From contig CM067543.1 of the NCBI GenBank assembly GCA_034509755.1, forward strand, positions 51,826,653 through 51,890,652: a DNA stretch of 64,000 nucleotides, given 5' to 3'. The stretch's first letter is position 1. Each line of letters opens with the position of its first letter. This document shows positions 12,201 to 24,231 of this stretch, one piece after another. The DNA is from Anisodus tanguticus (lineage: Eukaryota > Streptophyta > Magnoliopsida > Solanales > Solanaceae). The notes beneath the pieces are model-generated. The model searched no databases. It was given only the letters and a program-made list of their open reading frames with translations, and was not told the origin of the DNA. The position numbers and the translations under genes are program-made.

Positions 12201-15200
12201 CATAAGAATAGCAATCATTAGATATCCTTGCTGAATAATTGAAGCAGTCTTTCAAGTCCCAAAAGCAAGCATTCAACTAAAGGCAGCTTAGAATTCATCA
12301 AAAAAGTGAGACAACTATCATCCCAAAAGGATAATCATGACAAGTTCTGATGGTACAGAATAGGATCAACAGCCTCCAGGACCAAAGGAAGGAACAGAGA
12401 CAACACCGTAGTTCCTTGCAGAAACTACATGTCTTGAGCATCATGGACAGCAACATCTGGAGGGAAAGATGAAAGAGAGCATAGGAGACCAGCAAGAAGA
12501 CAAAGGAAATGGAGGGACAAAATATCTGACACTACATTGGTTCAAAATAAGAGCTTGTTGACACATGATAATTGGAAAAGTCAATAGCTCAATTGTGTTA
12601 GGTATAGAATAAGGATAATCTTAGAAACGAGTAGCTTGATTAGTCTCTGTCAATGAAATATGATCAAGAAGTTTAAAGTATTAAGAGGTCCTCACTACAC
12701 TTCATTCCCGCATGGAAAGCAGAGCCACTTAAGGAGGGATAATAATGATTCAAGCGCTAAGCTCTTATTTTACCTTGCAGAAATACTCTCTCCTTTTAAC
12801 AGGTGAATGACGCCTTCAGCATGACAGAACACCAAGTTAGTTACGAATGCTGCAATATATAGCAGCTGCTAAACACACACAACCATAGAACGACAAAACC
12901 AAATAAAATCCACCTATCAGGACGTGGAGATTCTCGTCGTGAAGATTTACTGCCCTTGGTCAAAGAGGGTCCTCGTCGATCCCTAGAACTCCTGGGAGGT
13001 GTTCGATGATGCTTTATTTCAGCTCCACGTTTGCGCTCATGATCTTTTTCCTTCTCCTTACGTTCCAAAGCACGTTCACGATCACGCTCTCTTTGTCGTT
13101 CTCTTTCCCTATCTCGTTCTCGTTCCCGTTCCCTGTCTCGATCCCGTTCCCTTTCTCGATCTTTAGCCCTTTCTCGATCTTTCTCTCGCTCGCGTGAAGA
13201 GTGTCGATCTTTCTCCCGTCGTTCAAGCTCCCGAGAGTAGACTCTGTCATCCTTATAATCATCTAACCTTGAGTGGCCACCACGTGCCAACGCACTGCTA
13301 GGATAGTCAGAGTCAACGAAGGTTGCATGAAGCCCCTTCCCTATCCCGTAGTCTCTACCTGGAGGCAGGCTCACTCCATAACCAGGATTTGTGGAACTTT
13401 GAACATACATGACATCCTCAACAGCTCTTTGTGGTGCTGCCCCTAGGATAGAAGGAGCATGTTGGCCAGGAAGTAATGATCCAGGTAACGTTGATAAACT
13501 TCGAGGATCTGAGTCAATTCTGCCACTATAAGATATGGGATCTTGGGCTGCATGACGAACAGCAGCACTCCTTGCTGCAAGATAATCAGCTTGTCTGCCA
13601 GAAATTCATTTCTACTTAGTGCAATGGGACATATAGCTCCATGTAAGAAGCTGGGAACAGGATGTGTACAGATATATAATATCACTCAGAGGAAGTATAT
13701 CATTCCTATATATATGTTAGAGCCGGATATAGATACTGATGATATAAGGGAGAATGGAATTAAACACAACTATCAGATGGCTCCACAGAGCACTTTGCTA
13801 TTACATCACACGATTTTGAGATAGAACTAGAGTACATACCTAGATCCTCCATCAAAGGAAGCAGATTGCAATGCCTGAGACTTCAGTATTTGCTCTTGTC
13901 GTATTTGCTCTTGTCGTATTATAGATGCTTGATCCATATGCTCATATCTTTCAGCCTAACAGTGGGAAAAAAACATAGAAGACATATTTGGTAAGGAAAA
14001 GAAGGTTATAAAAAGTATCAATACACTATTTAACCGGGACACGGACAAGTACATAGCGCCTAAAAAATGACAACAAGCAGCATCACTCAACATGATTTCT
14101 TATTCAAACCTCCAAAACATTCAACCTCATTTACAAACTGGAAAATTTTACTGAAAGATCCAAACCAACCCCATTATTACATTGTATAAACTACCCACTT
14201 TTATACATTCCATTCACTACACATATTTCTACGCTCAACACCCTTTTTTCCCATCTCATGCTACAGGGGCTATCTTGTCTAAAATGGCCTATTAACGTCT
14301 CTCTTATCCAGCTCCTTTGTATTCTGTTTTACTTAAACTCTTAAGGAAATTTAACGATAGGAGTTTGGGTAAATCAAACTTTCCAACGGTGCTCATTCAA
14401 AAATTTCAGAATCTTTATTATGACCGTCATAAATATTGAGATCTCATGTGCACGTGCTCATGGTATATCCAGGCTGGTGGTAAGAGTCAAAAGAATTCCT
14501 GAAAAAGACAAAAGGCATAGTCTACAAACCGCACCTGATGCTTATGACCTAAAGAAAGTGAATCAGGATATTGACTGGCTTGCTCACTTGTCAGATCTCT
14601 ACCCGCATAAGAGCTACGTCGTTCACCATATTGGCGTCTATCAAGGGTTGGATAATCAGAAACCCTATCAGAATATTGTTGCTCAGCTTTATGACCATAT
14701 CCATGGCTGGATGATGAAATGTAGTCACCTGCCACAAACTTTGGTGAATCCACACCAAAGCCGCTGCGACTTTCCAAAGCTGATGATCCAGATCCTTTTC
14801 CAGCAATTGTGGGCATCTGCATATGAAAGAGATGTAGAGGGACAAGCTTTTATACCCGTGATCAGAAATTAAACAGTTGATAATGCAAAAAGCTAATTGA
14901 AACACTCAAAAAGTGACACACACACACAATGCAAAGCAGTAATAAATCAGACGTGGTGGAAGTTTTATAAACCCAATCCTTAAAAATGGAGGAAATTGAA
15001 GAAAGAACACTCACCAAAATCTTGTCAAATATCCCACTTGTGAAACAAGTTCATGAGACAGTTAAGTCTATGGACTGTGCAACGCAGGCTGTCCCAAAAG
15101 CAATATGTGCATGCATCGATTTGTTTACAGATACATACATATACTGACACGCACTGGCTAGTGGTGAACAATAGGATTTATTTGGTAACAACCATGCAAA

Positions 15201-17651
15201 GAAAGCAGCTACATGTTCAAAGGTGAGATTATTTTCCAAATGGTTAAGCTTTAAAATGCAACAGGGCAATATTGCATAGCAAAATATCATATTTCTTGGT
15301 ATGCCAACTGGTATATCTTAAACAACAAAATCCAATTATGTGAAAAAGACAAGAAAGTTAGCTAACATCATAACAGCTTTACCACTACTGTGAGTATATG
15401 CAAATATAACATCTAGTCAATTGCACCATCAGAAATGAAAACAGAAACAACCAATACATTACACTCGTTCAAACAACTAAACAAGGAACCAGATAACATT
15501 TACGCTGGTTGAAGTTTGTATAAATTGAATACATAAGAACAAGTCTTTCCCTCTCATGATGATAGAAGAATTAGACTCACACCAAGTCCACATCACAGGA
15601 AACATAATGTCATCAACTTTTAAATATAACACCTGGAGAATTATCCAGTATTTGTGCTGCTTACGGAAAAATTTCATTTTTCAGACGGTTTAGGCAATAG
15701 ACGACATATCATACAAATAAAATATATACAGTGCAGAAGAGTCTGCTGACCTGCTGAGCAGTGGAACCATACACAGAGCTATATTGACCACCATAATTAG
15801 GCACTGCTGATGGATGATGACTGTGAGTTCTGTAAGCACTCATTTCTGCATCTTGGGGGGTTCCTAACATCGAGGAATGTTGTGAGCTTGTGGGTAGTTG
15901 AGAGGACCTCTCAGGCCCTCCAGCAGAACTCCCAGAGTAACCATGTCCCAACTAGACGAATAGAGAAAGTGATATAAAGTTACAAGCATGAACATAGTAC
16001 AGAAAAGTTTTATCAATCATAAATGTTTTTTTTAAATGGAATGAAAATGCTTGTCAAGAGCTACTTTAGCATAAAGAGATAATGGTCAAAAACACACCTG
16101 AACTATCACTTAAACTATCAGTTTTTCCCTTTTCCTACCTTAACTATCCCCATCTATGTATTAAAACACACCTAGTTGAGTAGTCAGGTAGGAAAAGGGA
16201 ATGAACTATCACTTCTTTGCGAGTTTCACACCCAAACTATCGTTGTTCCCTTTTCCTACCTATGTATTAATACACACCTAGTTGAGTAGTTGGGTAGGAA
16301 AAGGGTACAACTGATAGTTGGCCTAATCAGCTTCGAGGTGTGTTTTAATACATAGATGGTGATAATTGGGGTGTGAAACTCGCAAAAAAGCAATAGTACC
16401 GTGTGTTTTTGACCATTAACTCTAGAATAGATTTATGCACCCATGGTTTATGGAAAAATCTGCCCATAAGCTAGTTCAATACACAATGGACTACAGCTGA
16501 GAATCTTTATCATTGTATACAACCTGATCTGCAAGTTCACTATTTACACACTAATCCTATTTCATTTTATACGACACTATCATTATCATTATTTCAAGAA
16601 CTAAACAGTTTTTACTGTTACAATCTCAAGTAAACACAGTCATGGAGCTGCCCTTTTTTCTTCTTTTGCATTGTTGCTTCAGAGTTTGATGAAAAATTGC
16701 TCTCCCATTTGCATTTTACAATTACAATCTCAATGCCTATATAGCTAAGGAAATAACACAACGAAATTAAAGGATCCATAGAGGTGACTTCAACTAATTG
16801 TGATTAAGGTTTACACACCTCGATTAGATAACACACCCCTCAAGTATCACTTTTTCATGAGTTTACTGCTTAAATTATCAGGTGTTTGCGTTTACTACCT
16901 AAACTATCACCAACTATTTATCGAAACACACCTCGATCAGATAACACACCTCAAGTATCACTTTTTCGTGAGTTTACTGGGTGTTTACGTTTCCTACCTA
17001 TCACCAACTATTTATCACAACACACCTCGATTAGTATCTGATGGTGCGTGGTGTACATTCTCTTTTTTCTTTGGTTTAAAAATGGTGCTAACTTGCACTC
17101 CATGTGGATAATTAAAGGAATTAATTGGATTAAAAAAAAACTCAAGAGATAATGGTTCAAAAAACATCTCAAGATACTAGTATAGGTCAAGATACTAGTA
17201 TAGGTGTGTTTTGATAAATAGTTGGTGATAATTCAGGTAGGAAACGCAAACATCTGATAGATAAGGTAGAAAACTCACAAAAAAACTGATACTTGAGGTG
17301 TATTTTTGACCATTATCTCTTTGTTATTTGATACCTACTTTTATGTGATTAAACTGGTGTTGCAATTGAAATTTATTCAATTAGTCAGTTATGAGAACTC
17401 ATTCCAATCCTATGTTAATTTATAAGGCCAATTAGAGTTTGTCTAAATTAAAGTATATTAGATAGAAAACGCAAACAACTGATAGTTGAAGCAGTAAACT
17501 CACAAAAAAATGATATTTGAGCTAAGTTTTTGACCATTATCTCAATAACAAAACAATTAAAAGGTAGATAGATACTCACACTTTGGCCGTAGGTTGATTG
17601 CGAAGAGTACGCTTGTTGACCATACGGATTAGTTCCTCGAGAAGGATACAT
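3221..17651 (-). CDS. RSA1: CCAR1-like nuclear protein (SHORT ROOT IN SALT MEDIUM 1 / EMB1579 homologue)
   Basis: Exons (minus strand, all GT-AG): 17580-17651, 15751-15951, 14535-14816, 13840-13955, 12914-13594, 12774-12813, 12086-12178, 11957-12012, 11493-11610, 10414-10625, 10273-10351, 8967-9140, 7461-7488, 6266-7371, 6088-6162, 5850-5924, 5411-5758, 3651-3830, 3532-3573, 3382-3444, 3221-3307. They sum to 4128 nt with consistent phases, giving 1375 residues; the Arabidopsis homologue is about 1340. Domains in order: G/S/Y/Q-rich N-terminus (1-225); an Arg/Glu repeat region (about 320-420); a LAIKA-like segment (about 450-515, 'RRYPRLFISPE'); the inactive-Nudix DBC1/CARP1 domain (about 545-690, 'GGQWDS', 'HYERVGKDGLFSHKEVTV'); a long Lys/Glu-rich low-complexity tract; a helical block ('SLDSLLDYTDKDIEE', 1087-1136); an acidic run; and a C-terminal EF-hand-like motif ('FFDRNRAGFVRVED', about 1316-1330) with Ala at loop position 5 and Asp at position 12. 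Arabidopsis RSA1 is a nuclear calcium-sensing regulator needed for salt tolerance and embryo development; that role here is by homology. The ATG at 17651 is the first in frame and opens the 'MYPSRGTNPYGQQ' start expected for the family. Confidence 0.93.
4269..4285. repeat. Target-site duplication (left) of intronic LINE
   Basis: 'aaaagtacctagtgcaa' is repeated without mismatch at 5280-5296 and brackets the LINE insertion in intron 17 of the CCAR1-like gene. Confidence 0.9.
4286..5279 (+). mobile_element. 5'-truncated RTE LINE in intron 17, antisense to host gene
   Basis: It encodes a frameshifted C-terminal part of an RTE reverse transcriptase: the 'FADDIVLIDETRSGV' catalytic box is readable near 4518, followed by the 'KTEYLESKFSNGS' and 'YGAECWSIKTSHIQKMRVAEMRM' regions. 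It ends in the family 3' tail with TGTTGTTG. Frames are broken by several indels, so it is inactive. A perfect 17-bp duplication (4269-4285 and 5280-5296) proves insertion at this site. Compared with the longer copy at 26.4-28.6 kb it lacks the N-terminal half of the reverse transcriptase and all upstream sequence. Confidence 0.92.
5280..5296. repeat. Target-site duplication (right) of intronic LINE
   Basis: Identical to 4269-4285; it directly abuts the TGTTGTTG tail of the LINE. Confidence 0.9.
7800..8890 (+). mobile_element. Possible L1-type LINE remnant in intron 12
   Basis: Translated fragments resemble the region downstream of a plant L1 reverse transcriptase: a W-K-x-I segment followed by 'GRGRTTLFWQDTL' near 8110-8156, and 'FTVRSSYKDLAGNS' in another frame near 8358-8400. 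The end is AT-rich ('aataaattacctttc', then an A run). Frames are broken and no target duplication was found. The call rests on short motif resemblance only. Confidence 0.35.
10805..10898 (-). mobile_element. RTE LINE 3' tail in intron 9, same strand as host gene
   Basis: It reads as the reverse complement of the family tail: 'cccacaagtgggggtctggg' then 'gtgtacgcagaccttaccc' and 'ggggtagagaggttgt'. This is a short 5'-truncated insertion; CAACAACA at its left edge is the complement of the TGTTGTTG terminus. Confidence 0.75.
16076..16421. mobile_element. Fold-back MITE in intron 1 (copy 1)
   Basis: The ends 'aatggtcaaaaacacac' and 'gtgtgtttttgaccatt' are inverted repeats. Internal blocks ('ttcccttttcctacc', 'taggaaaaggga', 'ctatcacttaaactatcag', 'cacacctagttgagtag') recur in both orientations. 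There is no coding capacity. Related copies lie at 16795-17330, 17446-17552 and 40097-40200. Confidence 0.7.
16795..17330. mobile_element. Fold-back MITE in intron 1 (copy 2, internally rearranged)
   Basis: It shares 'ctcaagtatcactttttc', 'gagtttactg', 'actatcaccaactattta' and, inverted, 'tagttggtgataattcaggt' and 'tgatacttgaggtgta'. It ends in 'ttgaccattatctct', the family terminus. A partial tandem duplication of the left arm (16800-16925 against 16926-17035) makes it longer than copy 1. Confidence 0.65.
17446..17552. mobile_element. Fold-back MITE half-element in intron 1 (copy 3)
   Basis: Only the right arm is present ('aaaacgcaaacaactgatag', 'agtaaactcacaaaaaa', 'tttttgaccattatctca'), just inside the first intron next to the exon 1 donor. 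It is probably a deletion derivative of the same family. Confidence 0.6.
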
Positions 17652-17830
17652 CACACCAAAACCCTAACAAACAAAATGAAACAAACAAACTAAAACAACT
17701 ATATAGAGACTCGAAACATCAAATAACTGAGCTATTTTTTGACGGCGAGTTGAAAGGATGATGCCGCCGCGTTACGGCGGAATTTGAGAGTTCTTTTTCA
17801 CTGTAAAAGTTTGAGAAAAAAAAAATAGTA
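17652..17830 (-). promoter_or_regulatory. 5' leader and core promoter region of the CCAR1-like gene, with a short upstream ORF
   Basis: Upstream of the ATG the minus strand has a pyrimidine-rich, GCC-containing leader. A seven-codon upstream reading frame including its stop (ATG at 17719, TAG at 17699) lies 48 nt before the main start, and 'gttagggttttggtg' immediately precedes it. Transcript start is not visible, so inclusion of the upstream frame in mRNA is an inference. No convincing TATA box was seen. Confidence 0.4.
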
Positions 17831-18707
17831 AGCCCTAACTATGAAGGTTTCACGAGATAATATTTGGTGATTTGCTGCTTCGCATGTGCTTGGAAAATAT
17901 TGTATCGGCATAATTATGACCGTAGATCAACATGATCTAACGGTTAGTTGACTAGAGCTGTAACCTTAATAATAAAAATTTTAAGGGGAAGTGATTGTTT
18001 TGGTCCATGAGTTATGATTTTATTCCACTTTTAGTACCTGTGTTATTCTAATATCAAATTCACTACTTAATAAACAAAATGTGTAATTCTAGTCTAGTTA
18101 ATGAATAAAATGTGTAATTCTAGTCTAATTGTGCATTGAATTTAAGAAACATTATATCTACTAACGAATATTAATTTGAGGTTTTGTCCTTTGTTCATAA
18201 GAAGTTTTGCATTAATATCTCATTTTGCAACGAGTTGATCGCCTAAATTAGACAGTCTAAGTTGGAAGATAGTAGACTGATCTCCATTAACCATCCTTTG
18301 ATATGTTTGTAATTTAAAACAGAAATATAAAGATTCAAATTTATGTGAAATGGTTCAACATAAATAGAATGCATTATGTTATTGTTCCCTAGTTATCTGG
18401 TCAGAGAAAGTTATTTGCATTTGGACAAGCTATAATTTTTTTTTCTTATCAATTAACTTTGTCTCTTTTTCTTTAATTAGGCAAGTCAGACATTAGTAAA
18501 TATTGTAAAACTATAGCAAATAACACATGATTTTCTAGAGAGAAAAAAATCATGATCTTTTTCTCATTTGAATCTGTTGACAAAGCTTATTTGTTTGATA
18601 AATTTTTTCGTCGACTTCTATAACAAGTGTGATGATTTTAAAAGTTGAAACTTACTTTATAATTGATTTGGTATTTTTCAAGTTATTATGAATATTTCTT
18701 TTGAGCT
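17831..18707. other. Intergenic, upstream of the CCAR1-like gene
   Basis: AT-rich sequence with short local repeats ('taatgaataaaatgtgtaattctagtcta' is a duplicated pattern around 18075-18130). No gene or named element recognised. Confidence 0.4.
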
Positions 18708-18712
18708 GTTAC

Positions 18713-19716
18713 TGTTGGAAATTTGTCTTTGGCGGGAGTTGCGTCCAACCAACTTTAATGGCTTAAACACTAGTGTTCCACATGTTGGAGAATCCGGTTC
18801 TTCACACGTGCATAATCTACTAAGTAAGTAGATGACCGTAGGGCCAAGGATCGTCAAATTTCGTTGAGAAATGAAAGAGATATTGGTCCACGAAGTGAGG
18901 TGTTTGAAGCATGAAAAAGTGTGTTATTTAGACCAATTCTCCCTCATCGGTGGGGGAAGAAAGATTTGTTTAGTTTATAAGTCTCAAAGTTGGCTTGGGG
19001 TTTGGAAGGGTATCCCATGTGTTTAAAGGAGGGTGGATCTAGATGTGCTTCGGTTCGAGGATAAGCCCACACGCGCGCCGCCGCCCATCCCGTCACGGGT
19101 CGGGTCGTGGGATGTGCTTCTTCTGATATTATCTTTTTGGACCAGAATTGTTTTATATTTACAGTTTGGTCCCTGAAGTTTCAAGTAAGTCAAAATTGGG
19201 CAGAGAACTTTGCTATTGGTTTCTGTAACGTCAATCAGCCTTAATTTGCACTCAATTCAGTCATTTATTTTTGTTGAATTATTCTCCCTAAATGCTAATC
19301 CGTTGCACATCAATTCACCATTTATTTTGGTGAATTACCACCTCCATAATTGCTATTACTTGGCCAGTAACAGCAATTATGTGGGCAGTTGGTAAGTCAT
19401 CTCCTTGAACTATATAAAGGAGCATTTGCACAATTGTTGAGACACACAGAAACATACAAACGAATCAGATTCTTTCTACTATCTTCCAGCATCATTTCAT
19501 TACTCAAAAATCTTCAAGGTAGCAATTGAGTTTCCTTTGCTCAATTGTTCATTTGCTATTTTATCTTGGGAGATAATTGTCCAGGACGTAGAAAGGATAC
19601 ATACGGGGCAATCTTGTCTTAAAGACAGAGTGTCATCACTTGACTCAGCATACCAAAAACTGTTCTAGTTTCTTCTTCAAGTTTATTGTAATTTTAATTT
19701 GTTGTAATACTTAGCA
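18713..19716 (+). mobile_element. Solo LTR, 1004 bp, with GTTAC target duplication
   Basis: It begins TGTTGGAAATTTG and ends ACTTAGCA, flanked by GTTAC at 18708-18712 and 19717-19721. An internal TATA-like 'ctatataaaggagc' near 19411 and a leader-like 'ggcaatcttgtcttaaagac' fit an LTR promoter. There is no primer-binding site or coding region, so this is an LTR left after recombination between the two ends of a full element. A relative in the opposite orientation lies at 37221-38292, sharing 'ccgtagggccaaggat', 'gtcaaatttcgttgagaaat' and 'cacacgcgcgccgcc'. Confidence 0.85.
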
Positions 19717-19721
19717 GTTAC

Positions 19722-20308
19722 TTATTTCCATTTCCTGCACCATTGTAACCAATAGTTACAACTAAAATAAGTAACATTGATCGGATAACACTCATTATTG
19801 AGGAGAAATCAGATAGTGTTTTTATATTATGAAAAGTTCAAACTAAATGAGACAAAAATTAATTATTCATATTAAAAATATTGTTATAGTAAAGAAGACA
19901 ACTCTTATTTTCTTATTCACATAGACAAACAACACAAATAAAAGAGTTTCTCATCAGATTTGGCAAATAAAAAAAATAACATATAAAAATATAACTATAT
20001 TAACATTATACACATTAATAAATTGCATAAATTCAATTGCTTGTAACTTTTAACAATTGAACACTGCATTGAAACTTATTTTTTTATGGTCGACAATCGT
20101 AAATGAATGGACAGCCTCTTAAAAAAGATCAGTTTGAAGTAGGATATGAAATATAATTTGACAGTGATTCTTAATGTTGGGTTGTGTATGCCACTCATAA
20201 CAAAAAAAATCATATCCAAAATGAGTCTACGCTATAAAATACCACACCCTCCTCTATCCCTACCTCTCACTTTTCCCTTCCGGTAAGGAATGGAAGGTCC
20301 AACACCAT
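19722..20308. other. Intergenic, no feature recognised
   Basis: AT-rich sequence with no coherent open frame or terminal repeat that I could pair. Confidence 0.4.
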
Positions 20309-20614
20309 CTATAGTTTGAATTTTTTATGGAGGCGAATCAGAGTACGGTGAGAATTGTTGCAAGTGAGATAGACTGAATTGCCACACAAGAATAGACTAG
20401 ACTGCTGAGAGATGGATGGACCGAACTGCTGAGCATAACCAACAAGCTCTTGATAAGGCTTGCAACATAACTCCGCATCAACAACATGAGCTTCAACATT
20501 GTGAGTTTCAACTCCATCTCTTTTTGCTTTTTTCAATCCCAAGTCGGCAGAAACTTTAATCTCCTCCAAAGCCACAAGAACAGTGTGTAGGATTTTGTTG
20601 AGTTCAAAACACAT
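20309..20614 (-). other. Possible gene or exon fragment, unidentified
   Basis: A 101-codon frame has amino-acid composition more like protein than noise ('VALEEIKVSADLGLKKAKRD', 'KPYQELVGYAQQFGPSISQQ'), and codon use differs from the AT-rich surroundings. I do not recognise the family. It begins just downstream of the LTR-like repeat, in the same direction, so it could be a host fragment captured by that repeat or an unrelated relic. No splice signals with a partner exon were found. Confidence 0.25.
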
Positions 20615-20639
20615 AAGTAAGACACAACGGAAGTTTAAA

Positions 20640-21890
20640 TTTTTTGTTTCTTACTTACCCCCAACAACTTTTCTGATATGGTTATACAACAATCAAACCT
20701 ATAACATAAAGCATAATACTTACAGGTTATAGTATCTGGAATCTTTATCTACTATAGGGTTGACACGCGGTTGCCCTTTCGACTGCAAGCTCCAAGCTTC
20801 AATGTACTTCTCTTTCGGAAAGCTAGAAAATCCGGCAGAGGTTCGAAAGAGTTTTGATTCTAAGTCTCTAAGGCTTAGAATGATAATCTGATATTGGTGT
20901 ATGAATAATGAAAAGAATATCACTATTTATAGGTGAAAATTAGGTCAAACCGGATTAGGGTTTGACCTTGGGCCTGGCCCAAAAATCGAGGCAGAGGCGT
21001 CGCGGCCCTAGCGTATGGGCGTCGTGGCGCTCGACGTGTTCCTGCACTGTCTCGATTTATTTTCTGCGCATTCTTAATTAAATTCAAAATCCAATTTTGA
21101 CTTAATTAAAATAATCATTATTCATTTAAATATCTCGATTCTAAATCGAACATTTAATTACTCTCTCAATACATCCTTAGATCGAAAGGACAATCGACAT
21201 AGTGTGATCCTACAGGCCTTCACATATCGACATTGATCAAATTAAGGTCTACGCGGAACTCCTAGACGGCGCCGCAAGACGAACTCAATATGTGGAGTAC
21301 GTTTACACGAATCCAGTAAACTTAACCTATATGTAGTAAGATAAAATCCTTTCATTCACGACACACCCGATCAAGCTTAGGATTTGTCAAGTGTCTATCC
21401 AAATGGCTTAATCATTGTATCGCATCTATATTAGTTGACAACTAGACCATATTCTAAATATGTCTATTGCGTTGGCCAACGACTTAGTCAACCTAATATT
21501 ACTGAGAATCCGAGTGTTCTCTCGAATATACATTCGAGGAATGAATCCTAATCTTGGCTCAACTACCACTTTTAATTAACATCGTAATGTACCCAATACA
21601 AGTCGTATCTCAACCTATAAGGCATTTGAGCTTAGGACAGGATCAAAGTACATTACTTTGTAGACAATGTGCGTATTGACCTCAAGTCTAAGGACTTTTA
21701 TCTCCCACACGCTGATCATACTTTAGACAAGTATAACAAACAGTATATCATCAGGGTATACCAATACTTCCAAAGTATTCATGTATCCATCACGAGTAGC
21801 CAGCAGAATGGCCTAGAAACAATATTTATTAATAAAATAATGAGTCTGAATAAGATAAAATAAATAAGTCAGCAGAATGGCCTAGAAACA
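20640..21890 (-). mobile_element. LTR-like repeat in minus orientation (unclassified)
   Basis: On the minus strand the sequence contains a TATA-like 'cctataaatagtg' (near 20926) followed by a GC-richer leader, preceded by about 900 bp of non-coding sequence of balanced composition. This layout is that of an LTR promoter with its R/U5 region. A 20-bp block, 'agcagaatggcctagaaaca', occurs at about 21800 and again at about 21873. I could not define matched TG/CA ends or a target duplication, so boundaries are approximate. Confidence 0.35.
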
Positions 21891-24224
21891 TGCCATCAAA
21901 AGAGTAAAGTTTTCAAAAACTCTTATTTGTTTCGATTGAAATGCACTGCCACTGCCATTGTCAACTCCGACTGGATCCCTCTTTCAATTTCAGCTCGCAT
22001 TGAAGAAAATCACATTGCCAACTTTAGTACTTTCTGTAGTAGCCTGTAGTTGACCCCATTTATATGTCCCTCAAAGCTCTCACCAGAGACATGGTTAACA
22101 ACTACCTTGAGAATTTCTCTAGGCTCTACATGTAGATGAAGTAACAAGAATGCACAATTTCTAAATCAACAGGTAAGTACCTCAGCTAAAAGCCCAAGTT
22201 TCTGACATAACCAGTACCTAATATCTACAATAAGCGTTGCTTCTCTATAATACCACATATTGAAGAGTTTTGCAATAGTTAAGTTACAAACACTAGACAT
22301 GTAAACCATTAGAACCGGTATTCTATGCATTTTTAATCCTAAGATTAGGCACATGTTTCTTGTCCAAGTTAAGAATCTTCCTCCATGCACTAGGCTAGGC
22401 AGTTCAGAAAAAGAATTAAACTATGTTGTACCTACAAAATCAAAAGCTACGTTAGTTAAAACATCAGCCAGGCTATTTTCTTCCCTGTAGATATGGTGTA
22501 TTATCACGTTAAAATTCTCCATTAATCTCTTTATACTTTCCACTTCTGTGATAATACACCATTGGATTTGCCACTGTTCTTCCACCACTTTATTCCATCA
22601 TATCCCTATTAAACAATAAAGTGGCAAGAGGGAAATATCAAATTACTAATGTAGTTGCAGGTTTAAGATTGCTATGTGTGATAGTGGTTGGTGTCAATAA
22701 GTTATACTTTATCGTTTTTGTCATTTGGCAAGAGGGATATGATGGGATTGGATTATTAATCTCAATAGATTTGTGACACTTTTTTATGATCTCATTGCTA
22801 TTTATCTTTTTTGTCAATTTTTGACCTTTTTCTCTTATATTTTCCTCAAAATATTTGATGAAAATTAAAATTATACCAAGTGCATAATTATCTACATTTA
22901 TTGCTTCATTAAAAGAGGAAAACATTGTATCTATATATTAGTTTACAGTCGTGTCTATTTAATTTAATATTAGATATTGGTTTCTCTTCTCCGGTAAGCC
23001 GTTTCTACTTTTCATTGCACTTAATAGACACGTTTCTCTAATTTAATACTCCTATAATCCGAATATTTATGGTGTTGCCTCCAATGGGCTCTTACATTAT
23101 TGCTGAAACCATGTTGGAGGGTAAGCTAATTTTCTTTTATTCCACCTTTTACAAATATTCTTACTTATGGACTAGAAAATCATTTATTTTTTTCATTTTT
23201 TTAAATTTTTTTTCCTTCATTCTTTTCATTGCTGAATTTATTTATTAACTAAAAATATTTCATCATATTTATTATATCTAATTATATCTCATTTATTTTA
23301 AGTTTTTTTCTCTTCTAACATTTGATTTGCTTGAAATCCTTCACTTTATCTTCCGTTCTCAACAAGTTAACAGAAATGCCTATACTTAACAGGAGCAACA
23401 GAGAATAAATTAAATAAAGCAAGATTATATTCCTTACTATTTCTCTTATATCTATTCAACATTTTCACTATTATAATTTATGAACTATTTATACTTTAAT
23501 TTGTAAAAATACTGAGAAAAAGAACGTAATACATTAACTTTTAGTACGCAACACCTTACATAGAGGGATACTAAAAATATGTACATTTTAGTTATTCTAT
23601 CTTCCCATTTAAGTTTTGTAACGGTCAACATTAATTGAAAGCTGCACTTACCGTTTCATATATTATGAGGTAGAAGAAATGGATCCCCTTACTAATAACA
23701 AATATGATTTTCATGACTACCACACCATAACCATTATATATCCTCAAAACCTTAAAAAACAACTATAATGGTCTCTTGCTTCTTTTCTTTTTCCTGATTT
23801 ATTCTCCGGATACTTTGTGGATTGGATTTCCTTGAGTAATAGTACGTTTTCTCAACATTCATATCTACGTATAATAATAAATTTTTATTCGCATCAATAA
23901 TTTATATAAAATTTATGCAACTTATCACAGTTAAGTGATTTAATGGTGTGGATATATATTAACAAATAATGACTAAGTGGCAGCTGATAGGTGTGTATAT
24001 CAAATGTACGTCATGTATTTGTTGATTAATTTGATGTAACACTCGGTACAAATACATTTTTACAATATATATTTTAGGACTTGCTATCTCAATTTTGTGT
24101 GGTGACTCAGTTGAAGTTATATGTGTTTATTCATTTTATGAGGATAAAAAAATGATTTGTATTTGTGATTTATTTTATATACGAAATCAATCTTTTAATC
24201 TACATACATGAAGTTCATTTTCAA
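21891..24224. other. Intergenic, no gene recognised
   Basis: AT-rich, with short open frames on both strands that show no family signature. An imperfect inverted pair occurs near 22600-22740 ('gtggcaagagggaaatatca' against 'tttggcaagagggatatgat' reads as a direct repeat instead). Nothing supports a gene. Confidence 0.4.
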
Positions 24225-24231
24225 ATGCAAG

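Noticed and set aside
13006..13197. Plus-strand hydrophobic open frame that looks like a membrane protein
   Set aside because: It is the complement of the Arg/Glu repeat of exon 5 of the CCAR1-like gene.
14420..14872. 150-codon plus-strand frame
   Set aside because: It overlaps exon 3 of the CCAR1-like gene on the other strand, whose splice sites and frame are convincing; the plus-strand frame has no family signature.
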